DNA of 64,000 bases from Afipia carboxidovorans OM5 (GCF_000218565.1 NC_015684.1:2852001-2916000), one strand, 5' to 3'. Positions 31,959 to 41,844 are shown, counted from the stretch's first letter. Numbers and translations: made by a program. The notes: generated from the sequence alone by a model not told the origin.

Positions 31959-33560
31959 ATGTCACGATATGACGCCATCATCATCGGAGCGGGCCATAAC
32001 GGCCTCACCTGCGCAGCCTATCTTGCGATGAACGGTCTCACCGTGAAGGTGGTGGAACGGCGCAAGGTGGTGGGCGGCGCGGCGGTGACGGAGGAATTCC
32101 ATCCCGGCTTCCGCAATTCAGTCGCCGCCTACACCGTCAGCCTTCTCAACCCGCAGGTGATCGCCGATCTCGATCTTGCCGGCCATGGGCTGCGCATCGT
32201 CGAGCGGCGGGCACAGAATTTCCTGCCCGCACCGGACGGCAGTTATCTCCTCACCGGCGAAGGCCACACCCATCAGTCGCTTGCGAAGCTGAGCGAGCGC
32301 GACTCATTGGAGATCGACGCCTTCAACGCCGAGCTCGAGACCATCGCCGACGTGCTGCGGCAGTTCGTGCTGCGCGCGCCGCCGAATGTGGTCGAAGGCG
32401 TTTCGCTCAACACGCTGCGTGAGAGCTTCAACGCGCTGGAGAGCGGCGCCATCCTCCGGCGGCTGTCGCTCGAACAGCAGCGGTTGCTGCTCGATCTGTT
32501 CACGCTGTCGGCGGGCGAGATGCTGGATGACCGGTTCGAGAGCGATCTCGTCAAGGCGCTGTTCGGATTCGATGCCATCGTCGGCCATTATGCGAGCCCC
32601 TACGCGGCCGGCTCCGCCTATGTGATGCTGCATCACGCTTTCGGCGAGGTGAACGGCCGCAAGGGGCGATGGGGCCACGCCATCGGCGGCATGGGCGCAA
32701 TCACACAAGCGATGGCGGCATCGGCACGCAGCCACGGCGCGGAGATCGAGACCGATGCCGGTGTGCGCGAAATATTGGTCGAGAACGGCCACGCGATCGG
32801 CGTCACGCTCGATAACGGCGAGACACTGCGCGGGCGTTATATCGTCTCCAATGTCAACCCGACGCTGCTTTATACCCGGCTGGTGCCGCAGGCGGCGCTG
32901 CCCGCGCCGTTCGCCAAGCGGATTGCGCAATACCGCAACGGCTCGGGTACCTTCCGCATGAACGTCGCGCTCTCGGCACTGCCGTCGTTCACGGCGCTCC
33001 CCGGCGCGGGCGATCATCTTACCAGCGGCATCATCATTGCGCCGTCGCTCGCCTATATGGAGCGCGCCTATCAGGACGCGCGGCAGTTCGGCTGGAGCCG
33101 CGAGCCGGTGGTGGAGATGCTGATTCCCTCGACGCTCGATGACAGTCTGAGCCCACCCGGCGCCCATATCGCGAGCCTGTTCTGTCAGCACGTCGCACCC
33201 ACACTGCCGGAGGGCAAGTCCTGGGACGATCACCGCGAGGAAGTGGCCGACCTGATGATCGCCACCGTCGACCGCTATGCCCCCGGCTTTGCCCAAAGCG
33301 TGATTGCCCGCCAGATTCTCTCGCCGCTCGATCTCGAACGCGAATTCGGGCTGATCGGCGGCGACATCTTCCACGGCAAGCTGACGCTGAACCAGTTGTT
33401 CTCGGCGCGGCCGCTGCTCGGCCATGCCGACTACCGCGGGCCTCTCAAAGGCCTCTACCATTGCGGCGCGGGCGCCCACCCGGGCGGCGGCGTCACCGGC
33501 GCGCCGGGCTATAACGCGGCCCAGACCGTGCTGCGCGACCACCAGCGGATTTTCCTGTAG
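31959..33560 (+). CDS. FAD-dependent oxidoreductase, phytoene-desaturase/PYROXD2-like
   Basis: 533 residues. N-terminal FAD-binding Rossmann motif DAIIIGAGHNGLTCAAYLA (residues 5-23) and a C-terminal GLYHCGAGAHPGGGVTGAPGYNAA segment that closes the FAD site, as in the amine-oxidase/phytoene desaturase superfamily. PYROXD2-like proteins are widespread in bacteria with unknown substrate. No carotenoid genes are nearby, so a role in carotenoid synthesis is not supported. ATG 31959, preceded by AAGAGCGG. Confidence 0.88.
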   Translation: MSRYDAIIIGAGHNGLTCAAYLAMNGLTVKVVERRKVVGGAAVTEEFHPGFRNSVAAYTVSLLNPQVIADLDLAGHGLRIVERRAQNFLPAPDGSYLLTGEGHTHQSLAKLSERDSLEIDAFNAELETIADVLRQFVLRAPPNVVEGVSLNTLRESFNALESGAILRRLSLEQQRLLLDLFTLSAGEMLDDRFESDLVKALFGFDAIVGHYASPYAAGSAYVMLHHAFGEVNGRKGRWGHAIGGMGAITQAMAASARSHGAEIETDAGVREILVENGHAIGVTLDNGETLRGRYIVSNVNPTLLYTRLVPQAALPAPFAKRIAQYRNGSGTFRMNVALSALPSFTALPGAGDHLTSGIIIAPSLAYMERAYQDARQFGWSREPVVEMLIPSTLDDSLSPPGAHIASLFCQHVAPTLPEGKSWDDHREEVADLMIATVDRYAPGFAQSVIARQILSPLDLEREFGLIGGDIFHGKLTLNQLFSARPLLGHADYRGPLKGLYHCGAGAHPGGGVTGAPGYNAAQTVLRDHQRIFL

Positions 33561-33673
33561 AGAACTCTGTGGAAAAGCCTGTGGAAAGACTGTGCGAAAC
33601 CTGTTCGTCTCATGCGGATAACCTGTGGGAGGCAATAACTATCTCCCTACATCTCTTTTGATTTTCGAGACCC

Positions 33674-34582
33674 ATGACCGCTCCCGCCCCGACATCAACC
33701 TCCGCGCCCACGTTTCACGCTACCTGCGAGGTGGGAACCGAAGTCCGGGCCAACCGCATCGCCGATACCCTGTCCGAGATGGTCGATGACGGCGAGACGG
33801 TGGTTGCCGCCTTTGAACAGCCGGGCGGCACATGGAGCGTGTCGCTCTATTTCGCATTGTCCCCGGACGAGGTCGCGATCCGCACGCTGTTGGCGCAGGT
33901 CGCGGGCGATGACGTCGCCGCCACGCTCGCCTTCGATACCGTCGAGCCGAAAGACTGGGTGAAAGCGAGCCTGGCCGACCTCGTGCCGGTCGAAGCAGGA
34001 CGATTTATCGTCCACGGCCATCACGACCGCGAGCGGATTGCACCGAACAAGCTGCGAATCGAGATCGAGGCCGCGCTTGCCTTCGGCACCGGCCACCACG
34101 GCACCACGCGCGGCTGCCTCCTGCTGCTCGACCGCGTGCTGCACCGGCGCGCACCACGGCGCGTGCTCGATCTCGGCACCGGCACCGGCGTGCTTGCGAT
34201 TGCCGCGGCCAAGGCGTTGCGGCGTCCCATCCTCGCAAGCGATATCGATCCGCAATCGGTGCTGGTCGCGCACGACAACGCCGTGCTCAACGGCGTCGGG
34301 CAGTATGTCGAGACATTCCAGGCCATCGGCTTCGGCTCGCCACGCTTTGCGCAGGCCGGGCCGTTCGATCTCGTGCTGGCAAACATCCTCGCCAACCCGT
34401 TGCGGCAACTCGCACCGGCGATGGCGCGGCACGTTGCGCCGTCCGGTCACGTCATCTTGTCAGGGTTGTTGCCGCCGCAGGCACGTAGCGTCATCGCGGC
34501 CTATCGCGCGCAGGGCTTGCGTCTTGTCCGCCGCTACGATCTCGACGGCTGGACCAGCCTGTTGATGCGGCAGTCTGCTTAG
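33674..34582 (+). CDS. prmA: Ribosomal protein L11 methyltransferase PrmA
   Basis: 302 residues. SAM-dependent methylation of L11. Motif I VLDLGTGTGVLAIAAAKAL near residue 162, the acidic SDIDPQSV ribose-binding strand, and NILANPLRQLAP as the post-IV motif. The N-terminal about 120 residues are the L11-recognition region. Sits between an oxidoreductase and a small convergent gene, not in an operon. Confidence 0.92.
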   Translation: MTAPAPTSTSAPTFHATCEVGTEVRANRIADTLSEMVDDGETVVAAFEQPGGTWSVSLYFALSPDEVAIRTLLAQVAGDDVAATLAFDTVEPKDWVKASLADLVPVEAGRFIVHGHHDRERIAPNKLRIEIEAALAFGTGHHGTTRGCLLLLDRVLHRRAPRRVLDLGTGTGVLAIAAAKALRRPILASDIDPQSVLVAHDNAVLNGVGQYVETFQAIGFGSPRFAQAGPFDLVLANILANPLRQLAPAMARHVAPSGHVILSGLLPPQARSVIAAYRAQGLRLVRRYDLDGWTSLLMRQSA

Positions 34583-34800
34583 AATCCCCGCGTCCGCTCC
34601 CGCGTGACATCGCCTTCGGTGTAACCGATCCGGCGGGCGTCGCGCTGCAGGCGGGCTTCGGTCAACCGATCGAGCAATTCCACGATCAGGCCGCGCCGCT
34701 TGGAGACCATAGCCAGGGGAACGTCCATCGGGCCTTCCACACCGATCTCGCTCGGGGGCAGGCCCCTCCGCAGGATCTTCTCAAAACGCAGTGACGGCAT
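34579..34800 (-). CDS. Conserved small protein of unknown function
   Basis: 73 residues, MPSLRFEKILRRGLPPSEIG to TEGDVTRERTRGF. The start is ATG at 34798-34800 because GGAGG lies 7 bases upstream; a longer open frame exists but lacks support. Arg-rich with no membrane segment or motif I recognise. Its stop overlaps that of the convergent prmA by four bases. Confidence 0.65.
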   Translation of the reverse strand: MPSLRFEKILRRGLPPSEIGVEGPMDVPLAMVSKRRGLIVELLDRLTEARLQRDARRIGYTEGDVTRERTRGF

Positions 34801-34959
34801 TTCCAACCTCCACCCAGTCGAAACGCAGCACTCCCGGCAGTCTTCTCCCGAACGAAGCAAACGCGCAGAAGCACCAATGGTTCCGTGGCTCGCCTTCCGC
34901 ACGCCCGGCGATTAGGTTAAGCACGCTCCGTGCCACGTTGCGCTTGCGGGAAGATGGTC

Positions 34960-36786
34960 ATGTTCGAGGCCCAGTTTCAGACATTCGATGAACCGGAAGG
35001 CGGCACCGCGCTCGCCGCACGATTGGCGGCCTTCCGCGAGGAGATCGTCCAGCGGGGCCTTGCCGGATTTATCGTGCCGCGCGGCGACAGCCAGCAGAAC
35101 GAATATGTCGCTCCCTCGGAGGAGCGCCTTGCCTGGCTCACCGGCTTCACCGGCTCGGCGGGCCTTGCCATGGTGACGGTGCGCGAGGCCGCATTGTTCG
35201 TCGACGGCCGCTACACGTTGCAGGCTGGGCAACAGGTCGACACCACCGCGTGGAGCATCCAGCCGCTGACCGATCCGCCACCGGAGCAATGGCTGACGCA
35301 ACATCTGAAAGACGGCGAGCGCTTCGGCTTCGACCCATGGCTGCACACCACGGCCGGTGCGGAACGGCTTGCCAGCGCCTGCGAAAAAGCCGGCGCGAAA
35401 CTCGTCGCGGTCGAGAGCAACCCGGTCGATGCGATCTGGAGCGAACGCCCCGCCCCGCCGCTCGGCCCGGTGAAGGTGCATACGCTTACCCTCGCTGGCG
35501 AAAGCGAAGCGGACAAGTTCGAGCGCATCCGCGCCGAGATGGACCGGCTCGGCCTCGACGCACTGGTGCTGTCCGATTCCCACGCGGTGGCGTGGACCTT
35601 CAACATCCGCGGCGCGGACGTCGCACATACGCCGCTGCCGCTTTCCTACGCACTGCTGCCGAAAAACGGGCAGCCCACCATCTTCATCGACTCCCGCAAG
35701 CTCTCGAACGAGGCGCGCGCGCATCTCGCAAGCCTCGCGGAGATCTCGGGGCCGGAGGCGCTTCTGGCCGCACTGAACGCCACCGCCAAGGGCGACGCCG
35801 TGATCGGCCTCGACAGCGCGACCGCCGCCGATGCGCTGAGCCGCGCGATCACGGCTGCGGGCGGCAGCCCTCGGCGTGTGACCGATCCGATCACGCAACT
35901 CAAGGCGATCAAGAACGATACCGAGATCGCCGGCACCCGCGCAGCCCATCGCCGCGACGGCGCCGCGCTCGCGCGCTTCCTCGCCTGGATCGATCATGAG
36001 GCACCCGGCGGCACGCTGACCGAGATCGACGCCGTGGAAGCGCTGGAGACTTTCCGCCGCGACACCGGCGCGCTGAAGGATGTGTCGTTTCCGACGATTT
36101 CCGGCACCGGTGCGAACGGCGCCATCGTACATTATCGCGTCACCCGCAAGAGCAATCGCCGCATCCAGCCGGGCGATCTGCTGCTGATCGATTCCGGCGC
36201 GCAATACGAGGACGGCACCACCGACGTCACCCGCACCATCGCGATCGGCACGCCGAGCGCGGAGATGCGCGACCGCTTCACCCGCGTGCTGCGCGGCCAC
36301 ATCGCAGTGGCGCGCGCGATCTTTCCCGACGGCACCCACGGCGTGCAGATCGACGCGCTGGCGCGGCAATTCCTCTGGCAAGCAGGCCTCGATTTCGAGC
36401 ACGGCACCGGCCACGGCGTCGGCAGCTATCTCTCGGTGCATGAGGGCCCGGCGCGCATCTCGAAGCTCGGCCATGTGCCGCTGCGCCGTGGCATGATCCT
36501 CTCCAACGAGCCGGGTTATTACAAAACCGGCGCCTACGGCATCCGCATCGAGAATCTCGAACTGATCGTCGAAGCAAAAATCGACGGCGCGGAAAAGCCG
36601 ATGGATACATTCGAGACCCTGACGCTCGCGCCGATCGACCGGCGGCTGATCGATGTCGCGCAGTTGAGTGACGATGAACGCGCCTGGATCGACGCCTACC
36701 ATGCGCGGGTGCGAACGGAGATCAGGCCGCTGGTGGATGAGGCCACCAAGGTGTGGCTCGAGGCTGCAACGGAGCCGCTGGCCTAG
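34960..36786 (+). CDS. pepP: Xaa-Pro aminopeptidase (M24B family, aminopeptidase P)
   Basis: 608 residues in the three-domain long form (two creatinase-like domains, then the M24 pita-bread fold). Metal ligands are in LLIDSGAQYEDGTTDVTRT (two Asp), GTGHGVGSYLSVHEG (His) and NEPGYY/IENLELI (two Glu). Removes N-terminal residues before proline in the cytoplasm. ATG 34960 is chosen for GGGAAG at 34948-34953; an ATG two codons earlier and a GTG at 34930 are alternatives. It ends TAG TAG, flush with a family A palindromic element. Confidence 0.92.
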   Translation: MFEAQFQTFDEPEGGTALAARLAAFREEIVQRGLAGFIVPRGDSQQNEYVAPSEERLAWLTGFTGSAGLAMVTVREAALFVDGRYTLQAGQQVDTTAWSIQPLTDPPPEQWLTQHLKDGERFGFDPWLHTTAGAERLASACEKAGAKLVAVESNPVDAIWSERPAPPLGPVKVHTLTLAGESEADKFERIRAEMDRLGLDALVLSDSHAVAWTFNIRGADVAHTPLPLSYALLPKNGQPTIFIDSRKLSNEARAHLASLAEISGPEALLAALNATAKGDAVIGLDSATAADALSRAITAAGGSPRRVTDPITQLKAIKNDTEIAGTRAAHRRDGAALARFLAWIDHEAPGGTLTEIDAVEALETFRRDTGALKDVSFPTISGTGANGAIVHYRVTRKSNRRIQPGDLLLIDSGAQYEDGTTDVTRTIAIGTPSAEMRDRFTRVLRGHIAVARAIFPDGTHGVQIDALARQFLWQAGLDFEHGTGHGVGSYLSVHEGPARISKLGHVPLRRGMILSNEPGYYKTGAYGIRIENLELIVEAKIDGAEKPMDTFETLTLAPIDRRLIDVAQLSDDERAWIDAYHARVRTEIRPLVDEATKVWLEAATEPLA

Positions 36787-36954
36787 TAGAGCGCTTCACG
36801 TTGGATGGTTCAACACATCGTGGCCGGGCATAGCCCGTCGCAGACGGGCGTGAACGCCCTTATGCCCCGGCCATCCATCTTCTTGAGAATATTTTTTAGA
36901 TGGATGCGCGGATCAAGTCCGCGCATGACATTCCGAGTAGAGTGAAGCGCCCTA
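36784..36954. repeat. Palindromic intergenic element, family A, with terminal inverted repeats
   Basis: Occupies the whole gap between the convergent pepP and ligA genes. GCGCTTCAC at 36791-36799 is inverted as GTGAAGCGC at 36942-36950, a few bases from each gene's TAG stop. Inside are GGCCGGGCATAG...CCCCGGCC arms, a CCCGTCGCAGACGGG hairpin near 36827-36841, and the AAGTCCGCGCATGAC end shared with the copy at 49448. Confidence 0.75.
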
Positions 36955-39072
36955 GCCCTCTATCAGCTTCAGCCACTCGTCTTCGGTCAACACCGCAACG
37001 CCGAGTTCGCGCGCCTTGGTGAGCTTGGAGCCCGCCTCCTCGCCCGCCACGACATAATCGGTCTTCTTCGACACTGAGCCCGACACCTTTGCGCCCAGCC
37101 GTTCGGCCTGCGCCTTGGCTTCCTCGCGGGTGAACTTCGTCAGCGAGCCGGTGAACACCACCGTCTTGCCGGCCACGGCGGAATCGGCGCGCACCTGCTC
37201 GGCGGGCAGCACCTCGATCTCGTGAAGCAGTTCGTTGAGCGCCTTGACGTTGCGCTCCTCGGCAAAGAACTCCACCACCGCATCGGCCACGATATCGCCG
37301 ACGCCGCCGATGGCGTTGAGATCGGCATAGGCCTCTGAGGGGTTACCTTCTTCCGTCTGCGCCGCAGCCGCTTCCGCCATCGCGGCCCGGAAATTCTCGA
37401 TGGTGCCGTAATGGCGCGCCAGCAGCTTGGCATTGCCCTCGCCGACATGGCGGATGCCGAGCGCGAAGATCAGACGATTGAGCTCGATCCTGCGCCGCGC
37501 ATCGATCGCGGCGAACAGATTGCGCACCGACACATCGCCGTAGCCTTCGCGATCCTTCAGCTTGTCCGTCGCATGTGCATCACGCTTCGCCAGCGTAAAG
37601 ATATCGACAGGATGCATGATCAGCTTGGCGTCGTAGAATTCGTGGATCTGCTTGTCGCCAAGCCCTTCGATATCGAAGGCGAGCCGCGAGACGAAATGCT
37701 TCAGCCGCTCCACAGCCTGCGCGGGGCAGATCAGCGCGCCGGTGCAGCGGCGCACCGCCTCGCCTTCCTCACGCACCGCGTGGCTGCCGCAGACCGGGCA
37801 AACATGCGGAAAGGAATAGGGCTTCGCATGTTTCGGGCGCTTGTCGGTAACGACGCTCACCACCTGCGGGATCACGTCGCCAGCGCGCTGGATCACCACC
37901 GTGTCGCCCTCGCGGATATCCTTGCGGGCAATCTCATCCTCGTTATGCAGCGTCGCGTTCTGCACCACGACGCCGCCGACCGTGACCGCCGCGAGCCGCG
38001 CCACTGGCGTCAGCGCGCCGGTGCGACCGACCTGAATGTCGATCTTCTCCAGCACCGTGGTCGCCTGCTCGGCGGCGAATTTGTGCGCGATCGCCCAGCG
38101 CGGACTGCGCGACACAAAGCCAAGGCGGGTCTGCCAGTCGAGGCGATCGACCTTGTAGACGACACCGTCGATGTCATAGGAGAGTTGCGCACGCTCGGTC
38201 TCGATCTCGCGATAATATCGGAGCAGCGCTTCGACATCGCGGCACAGGATCATGCGCGGGTTGACGGCGAAGCCTGCCTTCTCAAACCACTTCACCATCT
38301 CAAACTGCGTCGTCGCAGGCATCGCGCTCATCTCGCCCCAGGCATAGGCGAAGAATTTCAGAGGCCGCGACGCGGTGATCGCGACGTTCTTCTGGCGCAA
38401 TGACCCTGCCGCCGAATTGCGCGGATTGGCGAAGATCGTATCGCCGGAATCGGCCTGCTTCTTGTTTAGCGTGAGAAAATCCTCGCGCAGCATGTAGACC
38501 TCGCCGCGCACTTCGCAGACCGCCGGAATATTCTTCCCTTTCAGCTTGTGCGGCACATCCTTGATGGTGCGGACATTGGCGGTAACGTCTTCGCCCTCGA
38601 AGCCGTCGCCACGCGTCGCGGCATTCACCAGTTCGCCGTTCTCGTAACGCAGCGACAGAGACAGCCCGTCGATCTTCGGTTCGGCGACAACGGCAAGCGG
38701 TTCATCCGCGCCGAGATTGAGGAAGCGACGCACGCGCGCGACGAACTCCGCCACCTCCTCGTCGCTGAACGCGTTGCCGAGCGAGAGCATCGGCACGGCG
38801 TGACGAATTTTCGCGAATGCGCGCGACGGCTGTGCGCCGACCTTTTGCGAGGGCGAGTCCGTCGTTACCAGTTCCGGGAAACGCGCCTCGACGGCATTGA
38901 GGCGCTGGCGCAGACTGTCATAGGCGGCGTCGGAGACCGTCGGCGCGTCCTTCTGATAATAGCGCTCGTCGTGCATCGCGATTTCGAGCGCAAGCCGCTT
39001 GTGCTCCACCTTGGCCTGCGCCTTGGTGAGTTGATCAACGGAGGGAAGCGGTTTCTTCGACTTGGCGGCCAT
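36952..39072 (-). CDS. ligA: NAD-dependent DNA ligase LigA
   Basis: 706 residues. Seals nicks in replication and repair. Domains: Ia (RYYQKDAPTVSDAAYDSL), adenylation with the lysine in AEPKIDGLSLSLRYENG, OB fold, Cys4 zinc finger (CPVCGSHAV...RRCTGALICPAQ), helix-hairpin-helix repeats, and a C-terminal BRCT domain (VFTGSLTKFTREEAKAQAERLG). ATG 39070-39072 (MAAKSKKP) is chosen; an ATG four codons earlier is possible, and the longer open frame reads through a repeat. First of a minus-strand run ligA, recN, bamD, lpxC, though transcribed after them. Confidence 0.96.
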   Translation of the reverse strand: MAAKSKKPLPSVDQLTKAQAKVEHKRLALEIAMHDERYYQKDAPTVSDAAYDSLRQRLNAVEARFPELVTTDSPSQKVGAQPSRAFAKIRHAVPMLSLGNAFSDEEVAEFVARVRRFLNLGADEPLAVVAEPKIDGLSLSLRYENGELVNAATRGDGFEGEDVTANVRTIKDVPHKLKGKNIPAVCEVRGEVYMLREDFLTLNKKQADSGDTIFANPRNSAAGSLRQKNVAITASRPLKFFAYAWGEMSAMPATTQFEMVKWFEKAGFAVNPRMILCRDVEALLRYYREIETERAQLSYDIDGVVYKVDRLDWQTRLGFVSRSPRWAIAHKFAAEQATTVLEKIDIQVGRTGALTPVARLAAVTVGGVVVQNATLHNEDEIARKDIREGDTVVIQRAGDVIPQVVSVVTDKRPKHAKPYSFPHVCPVCGSHAVREEGEAVRRCTGALICPAQAVERLKHFVSRLAFDIEGLGDKQIHEFYDAKLIMHPVDIFTLAKRDAHATDKLKDREGYGDVSVRNLFAAIDARRRIELNRLIFALGIRHVGEGNAKLLARHYGTIENFRAAMAEAAAAQTEEGNPSEAYADLNAIGGVGDIVADAVVEFFAEERNVKALNELLHEIEVLPAEQVRADSAVAGKTVVFTGSLTKFTREEAKAQAERLGAKVSGSVSKKTDYVVAGEEAGSKLTKARELGVAVLTEDEWLKLIEG

Positions 39073-39098
39073 CGTTTTTCTCATGACCGAGCGCGCCT

Positions 39099-39161
39099 CA
39101 GTCATCCATTTCGCGTCTGTCTTAAAAGACGTGGATGCCCGCGACAAGCGCGGGCATGACG
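39099..39161. repeat. Short family A repeat copy
   Basis: GACGTGGATGCCCGCGACAA then GCGCGGGCATGAC with a hairpin GCCCGCGACAAGCGCGGGC at 39137-39155. Lies between ligA and recN; the rest of the gap to 39259 holds another GC-rich repeat-like stretch (GGCGGCGCATTCGCGCCGACC) and no gene. Confidence 0.6.
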
Positions 39162-39259
39162 GAGAGGTTCGCTCGCGGAGCCTGTCATCGGGCGGCGCAT
39201 TCGCGCCGACCCGTTGGCTCGCGCCCCGGAATGACGGGAGCAAAAGCGCCCCAGAATGA

Positions 39260-40939
39260 CTACGCCGTTGCGGCTTTCAGCAACTGTTCCGCCGCAGCGC
39301 GGGCCTCGCGGGTGATCTCCGCGCCGGCCAGCATACGAGCGATCTCCTCGCGGCGGTTCTCCTTCACGAGCGGCGCGACGCGGGTGGCGACGCGCTTGCC
39401 CTTGTCGAGTGCCTCCTTGGAAATCAGCAGATGCTGGTCCGCACGCGCGGCCACCTGCGGCGCATGCGTCACCGCCATCACCTGCACCTTGTCGGCCAGC
39501 CGCGCCAGCCGGGCGCCGATCGCATCCGCCACCGCGCCGCCGACACCGGTATCGATCTCGTCGAACACGAGCGTCGGCGCGGAGCCGCGATCCGACAACA
39601 CCACTTTCAGCGCGAGCAGGAAGCGCGAGAGTTCGCCGCCCGACGCCACCTTCATCAATGGCCCAGGCTTGGTGCCGGGATTGGTCTGCACCCAGAACTG
39701 CACGCGGTCGAAGCCTTGCGGCCCGGGCGATTGCAGCTCGCTTTCGATTTGCGTGGAGAATTTCGCGCGCTCGAGCTTGAGCGGTGGAAGCTCGGCGTTG
39801 ACGGCCTTGTTCAGTTTCTCCGCCGCCTTGGCGCGCGCGGCCGAGAGTTTTTTCGCGGCGTCGAGATAGGCGGCGTCGGCTGCATTCGCGGCCTTTTCCA
39901 GACCGGTCAACTTCTCGGCGCCGGCATCGATCAGCCCGACATCGTCCTTGAATTTTTGTGCCAGCGCGGCGAGATCATCGACCGGCGTGCCGTATTTGCG
40001 CGAGGCGGCGCGCAGCGCGAACAGCCGTTCCTCGATGCGTTCCAGCTCATTCGGATCGTAATCGGCCGCATCGATCGCGGCGGACAGGTTTTGCTCGGCC
40101 TCGGCGAGTGAGTTGAGCGCGGCATCCATCGCCCGCACCGCGCCCTCGACCAGCGCCGGCGCACTCGCGGCCCGTCGCTCCAGCCGGCGGACGGCCGCAG
40201 CTAATGACGTCACCGGCGATTGCGGTCCTGCGACGGCGGCCAATGCCTCGCGCAGATCCTCGGCCACCTTCTCCCCCTGCATCATCGTGGTGCGGCGCGA
40301 GGCCAAGTGCGTCTCCTCGCCCTCCTCCGGCGCGAGCTTCATCAACTCCTCGGAGGCATGGCGCAGATAGTCCGCGTCACGCGCAGCGCGCTCCATCCCG
40401 GCACGATGCTCTTCCAGCGCCTCGCGCGCGGTGCGGCGCGCATCCCACAGCGCCTCGACCTTGCCGACACTGTCTTCGAGCCCTGCAAAGGCATCGAGCA
40501 ATTGGCGATGCGTCGCGGCGTCAACCAGCGCGCGCTCGTCATGCTGGCCGTGAATTTCGACCAGCGTCCCGCCGATCGCCTTCAATGTCTGGATGCTGAC
40601 CGGCTGGTCGTTGAGGAAGGCGCGGGTGCGGCCGTCGGCAAACTGCACACGGCGCAGAATCATCTCGCCCGAGCCCGGATCGTCGAGGCCGTTCTCGCGC
40701 AGGATCGCAAACGCCGGGTGTTTCTTCGGCAGGTCGAAGGCTGCCGTCACCTGCCCCTGCTCGGCGCCGTGGCGCACGAGGCTCGCGTCGCCGCGCCCGC
40801 CGAGCGCCAGCGCGAATGCATCCAGAAGAATGGATTTGCCTGCGCCGGTCTCGCCGGTCAGCACGGCAAGCCCCTTGGCGAAATCGATATCGAGCCGCTC
40901 GATCAGGACGATGTCACGGATCGAAAGGCGGGCCAACAT
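39260..40939 (-). CDS. recN: DNA repair protein RecN
   Basis: 559 residues. SMC-like ATPase for double-strand-break repair. Walker A TGETGAGKSILLDAF near residue 29, central coiled coils (about 150-350, Glu/Ala/Lys-rich), ABC signature SGGELSRFLLAL and Walker B LVFDEIDTGVGG. ATG at 40937-40939. Placed between ligA and bamD on the same strand, a common alphaproteobacterial order. Confidence 0.96.
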   Translation of the reverse strand: MLARLSIRDIVLIERLDIDFAKGLAVLTGETGAGKSILLDAFALALGGRGDASLVRHGAEQGQVTAAFDLPKKHPAFAILRENGLDDPGSGEMILRRVQFADGRTRAFLNDQPVSIQTLKAIGGTLVEIHGQHDERALVDAATHRQLLDAFAGLEDSVGKVEALWDARRTAREALEEHRAGMERAARDADYLRHASEELMKLAPEEGEETHLASRRTTMMQGEKVAEDLREALAAVAGPQSPVTSLAAAVRRLERRAASAPALVEGAVRAMDAALNSLAEAEQNLSAAIDAADYDPNELERIEERLFALRAASRKYGTPVDDLAALAQKFKDDVGLIDAGAEKLTGLEKAANAADAAYLDAAKKLSAARAKAAEKLNKAVNAELPPLKLERAKFSTQIESELQSPGPQGFDRVQFWVQTNPGTKPGPLMKVASGGELSRFLLALKVVLSDRGSAPTLVFDEIDTGVGGAVADAIGARLARLADKVQVMAVTHAPQVAARADQHLLISKEALDKGKRVATRVAPLVKENRREEIARMLAGAEITREARAAAEQLLKAATA

Positions 40940-40950
40940 GCCGTGAATTC

Positions 40951-41844
40951 CTATCCGAGGCCCAGCTTCTTGAAGGCCTTGCTGATGTAGGAGCCCTGAT
41001 TCTCGCGGGGCTCGACGCCACCCGACCTTACAAGATTGTAGGCGTCCTTGTACCAGCGGCTGTCCGGAAAGTTGTGGCCAAGCACGGCGGCGGCGGTCTG
41101 CGCCTCACTCACCACGCCGATCGCCATATAGGCCTCGGTCAGGCGGGCCAGCGCTTCCTCGACATGGCGGGTGGTCTGATACTGCGTCACCACCACCTTG
41201 AAGCGGTTGATCGCGCCGGTGTAGTCGCGCTTCTCCATGTAGTAGCGGCCGATGGTCATCTCGCGGCCGGCAAGCTGGTCGCGCGCGCCTTCGATCTTCT
41301 TCTTGGCGGTGGTGGCGTATTCCGAGTTCGGATATTTGCGCACCACTTCTTCCAGCGAGGCGATGGCCTTCTCGGTGCGGGTCTGGTCGCGGCTCACGTC
41401 CGGGATCTGGTCGTAGTGCGACACCGCGACGAGATACTGCGCATAGGCCGCATCCGGGCTGCCGGGATGCAGGCTGATGTAGCGGTTGGCGGAGGCGATG
41501 CACTCGTCATAGTCGCCGCTCTCGTAGGCGGCGTAGGCCGACATCAGGAGCGATTTGCGCGCCCAGTCGGAATACGGGTGCTGGCGGTCGACTTCCTCGA
41601 ACTTCTTCAGCGCGCCCTTGCGGTCCTTCTTCTCGTTCAGAAGGTAGAGGCCTTCGTTGTAGAGCTTGTCGGCGGGCTGATCGACGAACGTCTCGTCCTT
41701 GGCGAAGAATTTGTCCCACAGGTTGCCGGTACCGCAGCCGCCGAGCGGCGCCGCAAGCGTGATGACGCCAAGGGCAAGGCAAAGCTGGCGAGCCATCCGG
41801 GCGAAAAGAGGCTGCTTGGGCAAATGGCGCTGAGGCGTCGTCAT
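40951..41844 (-). CDS. bamD: Outer membrane assembly lipoprotein BamD
   Basis: 297 residues. A lipobox LGGC (Cys near residue 37) marks it as an outer-membrane lipoprotein; five TPR-like repeats follow (KLYNEGLYLLNEKKDRKGALKKFEEV and so on). Subunit of the BAM complex that inserts beta-barrel proteins. ATG 41842-41844 gives a signal of about 36 residues; an ATG 16 codons in (41796) would give a shorter standard lipoprotein signal and cannot be excluded. Confidence 0.93.
   Translation of the reverse strand: MTTPQRHLPKQPLFARMARQLCLALGVITLAAPLGGCGTGNLWDKFFAKDETFVDQPADKLYNEGLYLLNEKKDRKGALKKFEEVDRQHPYSDWARKSLLMSAYAAYESGDYDECIASANRYISLHPGSPDAAYAQYLVAVSHYDQIPDVSRDQTRTEKAIASLEEVVRKYPNSEYATTAKKKIEGARDQLAGREMTIGRYYMEKRDYTGAINRFKVVVTQYQTTRHVEEALARLTEAYMAIGVVSEAQTAAAVLGHNFPDSRWYKDAYNLVRSGGVEPRENQGSYISKAFKKLGLG

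Noticed and set aside
34912..36702. 596-codon minus-strand frame
   Set aside because: Antisense to pepP, whose metal-binding motifs are intact; composition is typical of a shadow frame.
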